A DNA stretch of 42,500 nt. Source: Chrysomallon squamiferum (lineage: Eukaryota > Mollusca > Gastropoda > Neomphalida > Peltospiridae). The translations under genes and the position numbers were made by a program. The notes beneath the pieces are model-generated. The model was given only the letters and a program-made list of their open reading frames with translations, was not told where the DNA came from and made no database searches. The stretch is from the NCBI GenBank assembly GCA_012295275.1, contig CM022668.1, positions 9,052,541 through 9,095,040 of the forward strand. The letters run 5' to 3'. How positions within the stretch are numbered: position 1 is the first letter of the stretch; each line of letters begins with the position of its first letter. Of the stretch, positions 34,689 to 42,500 are shown one piece after another.

Positions 34689-34859
34689 ATATATATAAAT
34701 TTCAACAAGAACAACAATAATAATGTCTCCACCAATGAAACAAAAACGACGATGACAATGAAGATGCTGCAGGGAAAAGTTCTTCGTCTTCTTTTGTGTT
34801 TTTTTTTCCTTCATAATTAGTTTAAATAATTATTTATTGTTCTAGGCATTCTATGATTA

Positions 34860-35123
<264 letters not shown>

Positions 35124-35238
35124 TTATATTTTGTTTTTTTTAATACGTACCAGTTTTTGATTGTGTGTGATGTGATGTGTCTGTATAGTTGTGATGTATT
35201 CAAACATAAATATAAAAAAAATGTTTGTGTTTACATGG

Positions 35239-35395
<157 letters not shown>

Positions 35396-35480
35396 AAGAG
35401 GCACATATACATAACCTCAACACATAATACGTACATATTTAGATACAACCACTTTTAACACACACAGTTTTAATGACTTT

Positions 35481-35651
35481 AGCAGTAAGCATTATTTTGT
35501 GTTTGCCTTCCCATAAACTAGGAAGAAATGTAAAGTAATACTGACAGACTAATTATGAGCACTGGTTGGAATGAGAAATGAGCCAGTACAAGCACTAAAG
35601 AGAGTTGAACCTGTGTTCAGTCAAAATTTGATCTTGATATAAACTGAGAGT
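35481..35651 (+). repeat. Dispersed repeat family 4, copy B
   Basis: Second copy of 32016-32175, same orientation, with about 10 extra bases (near 35520). It sits in the KLF intron. Confidence 0.8.
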
Positions 35652-35724
35652 GCTAGTTAACAACATACTCTTCAGAAACAATAAAATTAAATTTACTCTT
35701 TTACGACAAATTTGCATTTGTTAC

Positions 35725-36436
35725 CTGTGTGCGTTCTCAGGTGAGCCTTCAGGTGCGAGCTCTTCGTGTAGACTTTCTTGCAGCCGCTGTAGGGACAGTT
35801 GTGAATACGTCGGCGACAGTCGGCGCTGAGGTCCACGCGACTGTTGCTGCTGCTGCTGCTGCTACAAGAGTGAGGTAAGGCGGACCGCTGGTTGCTCGCG
35901 GTTACCGGGCGGAGTGCCGAGCTAGCTGCCATGATGATTCTCTGGTGGCGGTGAAGGAGGTCGCACGACGACATCGGCCTCACGGCAACCGTCTCCGTGC
36001 GTCCCTTCTGGGCGACCAGCTTCAGAGCGAAGAGGTCGTTGCACTTGGGGGGCCTCGTCGGGGAGAGCGGGGGGTCGCTGATGTTGCTGTCCCACGAGAC
36101 GCCGCTGGACGATGAGCTGAAGCTGCTCAGGCTGAGCCTGTCCGCGGCGTGGTCGTTGAGGTTGAGGTGGACGAACTCGTTGAGCCGGTCCTCCGACTCG
36201 GTCTCCTCTCCACTGTCGCAGTCATTTTCATCATCGTCATCGTCGGCAACGTCGGCCGGCTCGGGGAAGTCGACATTGGCGTCGCTGTCCCCTTCCGAGG
36301 CCTCACACGAGTCCGAGCCCCTCTTGCAGGGGCACGCCCCGACCTCACCCGGGTTGTCGCAGGAGCTCTCCTTGATTCGCTTGAAAGACGTCAGTTTCGG
36401 TTCACTTTTCAGGTAACGTTCCATTTCTAAACAGTT
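35725..36436 (-). CDS. KLF6/7-type Kruppel-like factor, middle exon
   Basis: Encodes 237 codons plus one base, after acceptor TTTCAG (AG 36438-36437). It opens [13 protein letters not shown], matching CLELERYLQ(S/T)EP of vertebrate KLF6 and KLF7, at the same exon boundary. This places it in the KLF6/7 (fly luna) group of nuclear transcription factors. An acidic stretch follows ([19 protein letters not shown]), then a Ser run, a Pro-Ser segment ([10 protein letters not shown]), [10 protein letters not shown] (like LKLVAKK of KLF7), another Ser run and finger 1 ([23 protein letters not shown]). The exon is much GC-richer than its surroundings. The first coding exon (the MDVL-type start in vertebrates) was not found in the window. 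Open frames on the opposite strand here are shadows. Confidence 0.95.
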
Positions 36437-37015
36437 CTGAAACAACAACAAAGGCTTAGTTAAAAACTTGCTTTGTGAAACAACAACAAAGTTTTAGTTA
36501 AAAACTTGCTTTATTTGCTTTAAAAAACAATAAAGATTTAATTAAAAACTTGCTTTATGAAACAACAACAAAGGTTTAATTAATAAATTGCTTTATGAAA
36601 AACAAAAAGTTTTATTTTGCTTTATGAAACAACAAAAATTTAATTAATAACTTGCTTTATGAAACAACAAAGATTTAATTATAATTTGCTTTATGAAACA
36701 ACAAAAAAAGTTTTAGTTAAAATTTGCTTAATGAAACAAAAAAGTTTTAGTTAAAAACTTGAAAAACAATAAAGATTTAATTAAAAACTTGCTTTATGAA
36801 ACAACAACAAAGGTTTAATTAATAAATTGCTTTATGAAACAACAAAAAGGTTTAATTAATAATTTGCTTTATGAAACAACAAAAAAGTTTTAATTAAAAA
36901 CTTGCTTTATGAAACAACAAAGGTTTAATTAATAACTTGCTTTATTAAACAACAAAAAGGTTTAATTAATAACTTGCTTTCTGAAACAACAAAAAGGTTT
37001 AATTAATAACTTGCT
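36437..37015 (-). repeat. ~37-bp tandem repeat containing the KLF splice acceptor
   Basis: About 16 copies. On the + strand each has gaaacaacaa(a), (g)tttaattaataa and cttgctttat. The first copy (36438) is the KLF exon acceptor itself, read on the minus strand as TTGTTGTTTCAG. Most other copies end TTTCAT. The copy at about 36980-36990 also reads TTTCAG and so is an exact cryptic acceptor. Confidence 0.9.
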
Positions 37016-37137
37016 GTTCATTCTTTTATTTAGAGTATAAAACAACTGAAACATTAGATACATTTATTATATACCAGTACATATTATGTTTAATGTATTA
37101 TGTGGGAGTAATACATATTATATTTCACATACAAGTA

Positions 37138-37140
<3 letters not shown>

Positions 37141-37205
<65 letters not shown>

Positions 37206-37207
37206 GT
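37141..37207 (+). repeat. (CA)n microsatellite
   Basis: About 62 bases of CA followed by a short TGTG inverted end (catatgtgtgtg). Confidence 0.95.
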
Positions 37208-37929
37208 GTGTGTTTATTATTATATTATAAAGTAATGCATGTTAAATTTATTGTGCTTTTTATGATACGTTTATTTATTACATAAAAATACATTTGTACT
37301 TGATGGCTTATGTAATAATATATATTTCACAGGATGTATTATATAGTAATACAAATATTTATTGCAAATCTATTTCATAATGCCTTAATATCAAATATTA
37401 TATTGATGCATTACACCGAAATATATTTGTGCATTACTTATGTATATTTATTTTATATATTGCACAGCAGTTTTTATATTCTATGTATTACAAAATAATG
37501 CATATCACATTCTATTTCTATAATACATATATAACGATACATGTTTTCTTTAACTGAAACAGATTAAAAATAATTTATGCCTCAGGCTGATGTTTCAAAA
37601 GATTAAATGATAAAAAAAAAAAGCTTAAGTAAAATATTTTATTGTAAAAAAACAACCAGGATATATTAGCAAAAAAAATCAAGATGAGTGAAAACAGTGG
37701 TTGTAAGTAAAAATGGGGTTGGAAAAAAAAAAATGCACTCAGATGATAAGAGATGAAAAGAGGTGATTGTTTGTTCACACATTTCAGAAAGTGAGAGAGA
37801 AAAAAAAAACTAACAAAAGAATTATTATTATTTTAGACATTCCTGGGATGTGATTCACAATGACAACTGTGTACACAAAACCTGGACTGACTGTACATGG
37901 TGTTAATACAGCTGATCTTTTTATTCAAG

Positions 37930-38060
37930 TTTTTTATTTATTTATTTAAAATTATTTATCTATTTACTTGTTTATTTAAAATTTGTTATTTATTTACTTT
38001 TTTATTTATTTAAATTATTTTATTTATTTATTTATTTATTTATTTACTTAATTTATATAC
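37930..38060 (+). repeat. (TTTA)n imperfect array
   Basis: TTTA tetramers with CTTA and AATT interruptions, then an ATTC run (38065-38080). Confidence 0.85.
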
Positions 38061-39625
38061 TCACTCATTCATTCATTCAAATTATTTAATCATTCTTAAA
38101 AGATGCAGTTATTATCCTGGTCATTACTGTTACATCTACTACTACTGCTACTACCACTGCTACTACCACAGACACACAGACACACAAACACACAAACACA
38201 CCTAACCTGACAACATCATTTTCAAACAAGTGTCATCAGGTAAGCAAATTTCATCATCCACAATTCTGTGTTTTTTAACAAACTTTTCATCTCCCTTCTT
38301 CTTCTGTTACCTCACTATCTGAGTTAAAAAAGCTAAAAATATCTTATATCTTACTCTATTCATAGCTTGTCCTACCCTCCCAGTTACTATTTTTCTTCTT
38401 CTTTTTTCCTTCTTCTGGTTAGTGAAAACAGTAAATCTACAGACAAGTCTTTTCTTATGTTACAAGGCCTCATTTTGTTCAACAAAAAAATAAAAAATAA
38501 AATAAATAACCTATGTACATTACTCTATTCATGTGTCATGTGACCCTCTCTCCTCCTTTTATTCTCCTTTCTCCTTTTGTTATCATCCTTTGACTAGTTA
38601 AAGAAGTAATTTTTTTATGGTTTTTTTTTTTCTTTCTTTTTTTTTTTTTGTACACTGTTTATTTAACCAGGATGGAAAATTTTCACTGGCTTTGATCATG
38701 TCAAATAATACAAACAAAACTGTCTTATAAAATATGTAGTGTGTTTGATTTACATCGTTGGTTGTTAGTTTGTGTGTCTGTGTGTGTTGTGTGTTTGTAA
38801 ATATTGATGGATGGATGGATGGATATAATGGATGTGTGTATATTGCTTGATATACGTGTGTGTGTTTTTGTGTGTGTTGTGTGTATTGTGTTCGTGTGTG
38901 TTGTATGCATGTAGTTTAGAAGGATGGATGTGATGTATGTGAATATTTACTTATTTATTTTATCTGCATGTTTCTCAATATGTAATAACAATAACAATAA
39001 TAATAATAATAATAATAATAAATACATAAATAAAATACATAAATAAATAAATAAGCAAGAGAAAAAAAAACAGAATAAAAGAAAATCGTGTCTTGCACAG
39101 TGATACAAAATTTTAAAACATCTTTTTTTTTTAGAAATGAGAAAAATGTTTTGAATAATTCATACATCGCCTGATTATTCAGTACAGACAGACACCTTGA
39201 ATAATTTTAATCAATAACAAACAGAGTTTAACACTTTGCTGGGGAATACATGTTTAACACAGAAACATGAACACAGCAGGAAAAAGAAAGAAAAAAATGT
39301 TTTTATTTAACTATGTGCATTTTTAATTTATTGGTACACAATGTCATCTCACTTTCCCTTCTGTGTGAGCATGGGGGGGTCTTTATATATTCAGAAAAAG
39401 AGAATTATTAATGTTATTAGTAATACATATATATATATATATTTACACGCACAAAAATGGATATACATCTACATACAAAATACACACATACAAACTTGCA
39501 TATACCAACCAGTAAAACATACAAAGACACTCACAGACAAAATAACTGAAACACAGATGTAAAGACGGAAATGTTATTTTTAAAATGAAACTAAAACAAT
39601 CAATGTTGCCACCATGTTAAACTTT

Positions 39626-39797
39626 GCAGTGAAAAGACGTTGTTTACAGCAGAGATGTGGTATGTGTGCAATGTTGTAGTGGTTGTTGTCATATACATGT
39701 TTGATGATGCACAAAAACTAAATAAAAAATATTGACCTGCCAAGACCTTTGTTTATGCCGATATGTGTAATATTCAATATATATCACAGGTATATTA
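39626..39797 (+). repeat. Repeat family 5, copy A
   Basis: About 170 bases shared with 40895-41061: gcagt(g/a)aaaagacgttgt, tggtatgtgtg, gttgtagtggttgttgt, tgacctgccaagac and gcaatatatatca-like blocks, in the same order and orientation. Confidence 0.85.
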
Positions 39798-40096
39798 ACA
39801 AGTCAGATATAATTAATTAGTCAGATTAAAACAAATAGATTTGGTTAGAGAAATTCATCTTTCAACTTTGAAATTTAATTGTAATCAAAACTTCAGAATA
39901 TATATCAAATTTTAAATTGAAACAGAAAGTTCAGAAATTTAATTAGCAGAATTAAAAGAAGAAATTCACAAAAATTAATTAGACAAAATTAATCTGATTT
40001 TGTTAATCTTCGGTACCACTGAGGAAACCTGACTAATCAGAAACATACTACAAAACAAAGTGCACTCTCATTTCATCTCAAAGGTGCCCTTTTTAA

Positions 40097-40132
40097 CAGG
40101 TATTTCTCAGGTATTTCCTCGTTATTCAGGTA
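40097..40132 (+). repeat. CAGGTA motif cluster 3
   Basis: CAGGTA at 40097, 40108 and 40127, with no coding context. Confidence 0.6.
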
Positions 40133-40270
40133 GTTTGTGGTCAGTGTAATTATAAACAAACGAACCTCATTAACTTCTGTTATTGATTTGCTAATTTCCC
40201 AAATTAAGAGAGTCGTACAGGCAGAAATTAATTTTATTTCCAGATGAAAGGCAAAGAAAAAAGTTCTTTA

Positions 40271-40870
<600 letters not shown>

Positions 40871-40894
40871 AACAACAACACCCTGTGTAATGCT

Positions 40895-41061
40895 GCAGTA
40901 AAAAGACGTTGTACAGCAGAGACGTGGTATGTGTGCTATGTTGTAGTGGTTGTTGTTGTATACATGTTTACCGATGCAGAAAACAAAACAAAAGCAATGA
41001 CCTGCCAAGACATTTGTTTACACCTGTAGGTGTAATATGCAATATATATCATAGCTATATG
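40895..41061 (+). repeat. Repeat family 5, copy B
   Basis: Second copy of 39626-39797, right after the AAT array and a short AAC run. Confidence 0.85.
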
Positions 41062-41891
41062 AATAATATATACACAGAGAGAGTAACATAATATACAAAT
41101 ACACACACATACTTATATGCATGTATCCATCCAGAAAGAAGATGTATATATATACATTTCATAGAATGAATATGCTTGGACATATTTATTAATACATTTA
41201 AATATTACATATACACGCACATACATACATATATACAAACATACACACAGATATACTCAAATCCTATTAGAAGCACAAAGGGCTGTTTGTAGAAATAAAT
41301 AAAAATTGTGAAAAAAAAAAACATGATAGACACATGTATATGCATGTATATGCATGTACTTATAAAAGCACACACACAAGAAAGTCAAATTAACTGTAAT
41401 TAACTGCACACTACTACAAGATGAAATAAATCTAATTAACATTTTTTACACTGTAGTTTTTTCATTTATTATTATTATTAAGTTTTTGGGTTTTTTTTTT
41501 TAAATATATATATAAATGTGTAATGTTAAAAAAATATATATATTTTTTTAACAGTACAAATTAACTACACATTTGCTAATGAAAATGTATTATTATCAAT
41601 CAGTGAAACCTCATCAGTATTTAGTGGGTGCATTAGTTTTGTTTTTGTTTTTTGTTGTTTGTTGTTTTTAATTAGACAGTATGGCATGCAGGTATTAAAA
41701 TATGTTCATTGGTAAATACATAAGATAGTTATGTGTATGTATACATATATATATATACTCACATACTCATAATATATACGCGTATGTATTTACTTACATA
41801 CAAGTACATATATGGTGTGTTCATATGTACATAAAAAATATATTATACACGTATATGTTGTTAAACATTTTTAATGTATGGAGTACGTTTT

Positions 41892-42009
41892 GGAGCTATG
41901 GTTAGAATGGTAAAAAACCTGATTGACGTAATAATGGAAATTTCCCAATGACTCACTGCTGTATACATCAGTACTGAACTGTAACCCAACTGAAAAAAGT
42001 GTCAACATT
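41892..42009 (+). repeat. Dispersed repeat family 2 (SINE-like?), copy B
   Basis: Opens ggagctatggttagaatgg and later reads cagtactgaactgtaaccca, in the order seen at 4981-5100 but strongly diverged. Confidence 0.5.
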
Positions 42010-42224
42010 ACCAGGAAATTCTGTTCTCTCTGGTATTCTATTTTAAATATTTTAAAACTAATCCATTAAACTTACTGAAAATGTGGGTGAATGTTAACTT
42101 ATGTATGGAAATTGATTTCTGTTTTTTTTTTTTTTTTTTTTTTTTAATACTGTTATTAATATTACTGAATATATGTGTGTGTATGGATGCACATATAGAC
42201 GCAAATACAGATACACACAACTTG

Positions 42225-42372
42225 AGCATACACTTCCACACACACACACACACACACACACACGTATATAGAAACACATACATATAATGCACTCACAAAC
42301 ACACCTACTAACACATACATATATACACCTACAGTCACATACATATATATACACCTACACACCTACACCTAT

Positions 42373-42405
<33 letters not shown>
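42225..42405 (+). repeat. CA-rich microsatellites
   Basis: Two CA tracts (42237-42263 and 42374-42402) joined by CATA/TACA-rich sequence. Confidence 0.9.
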
Positions 42406-42407
<2 letters not shown>

Positions 42408-42462
42408 TGCATTCATACATAAAACTGTGTCTTCCTGTACATATTTATTTATGTACAAAGCC

Positions 42463-42500
<38 letters not shown>

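Larger units (their letters stand above)
31500..34859. other. AT-rich flank or 3' UTR of the KLF gene
   Basis: Apart from the repeats listed separately (32016, 33149, 34166), it holds A and T homopolymers (for example 32757-32777), AAT and TA tracts (34637-34695) and no coding exon. Confidence 0.5.

Noticed and set aside
35997-36430. Plus-strand open frames of 93-139 codons over the KLF exon
   Set aside because: Antisense shadows of the GC-rich KLF coding sequence on the minus strand.

Overview
This is a eukaryotic, animal-type window. It is strongly AT-rich, with intron-containing genes, GT-AG junctions that agree in phase, and very dense micro- and minisatellites. No prokaryotic gene layout, CRISPR array, rRNA or convincing tRNA was seen. 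Short motifs of the type AAGGGAGA(C/T)AA recur (16478, 18031, 20054). I associate this motif with molluscan genomes, so a mollusc or other lophotrochozoan is my best guess. The species cannot be told from the sequence.

Four protein-coding genes are supported. (1) Positions 443-619, + strand: the last coding exon of a membrane-associated guanylate kinase of the MPP2/MPP6 (PALS2/varicose) type. The rest lies left of the window, and an AT-rich 3' UTR or flank follows. (2) Positions 13182-19168, + strand: a five-exon gene for a predicted 246-residue protein that I do not recognise. All four splice junctions keep the reading frame. (3) Positions 23718-21345, - strand: a two-exon zwilch gene, a kinetochore RZZ-complex subunit. 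It carries one apparent frameshift near 22030-22050. Genes 2 and 3 converge tail to tail. (4) Positions 36436-34860, - strand: the last two coding exons of a Kruppel-like factor of the KLF6/KLF7 (luna) subfamily, with all three C2H2 fingers. The first coding exon must lie beyond the right edge, so 36437-42500 is probably first intron.

The genes have no obvious pathway in common: cell polarity scaffold, unknown, kinetochore, transcription factor. Most of the window is repeat. Notable arrays are a purine-rich minisatellite (5241-5816), 24 perfectly phased 28/29-bp units (5940-6615), a decayed ~105-bp satellite (7337-7800), opposing CTA and TAG arrays (11.8-13.0 kb), a 42-bp array (25281-25778) and a ~37-bp array that contains the splice acceptor of the KLF exon (36437-37015). 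There are also an AAT array of about 600 bp (40271-40870) and several long AG/CT and CA tracts. Several dispersed repeat pairs are diagnosable within the window.

No clearly new multi-gene system is visible. The observations most worth following are the repeat-derived splice acceptor of the KLF gene, the duplicated donor and acceptor around the last intron of the unknown gene, the alternating GGTTAC/GTAACC array behind that gene, the GTAAACA (forkhead-type) cluster near 31.4 kb, the frame break in zwilch, and the unknown gene itself.
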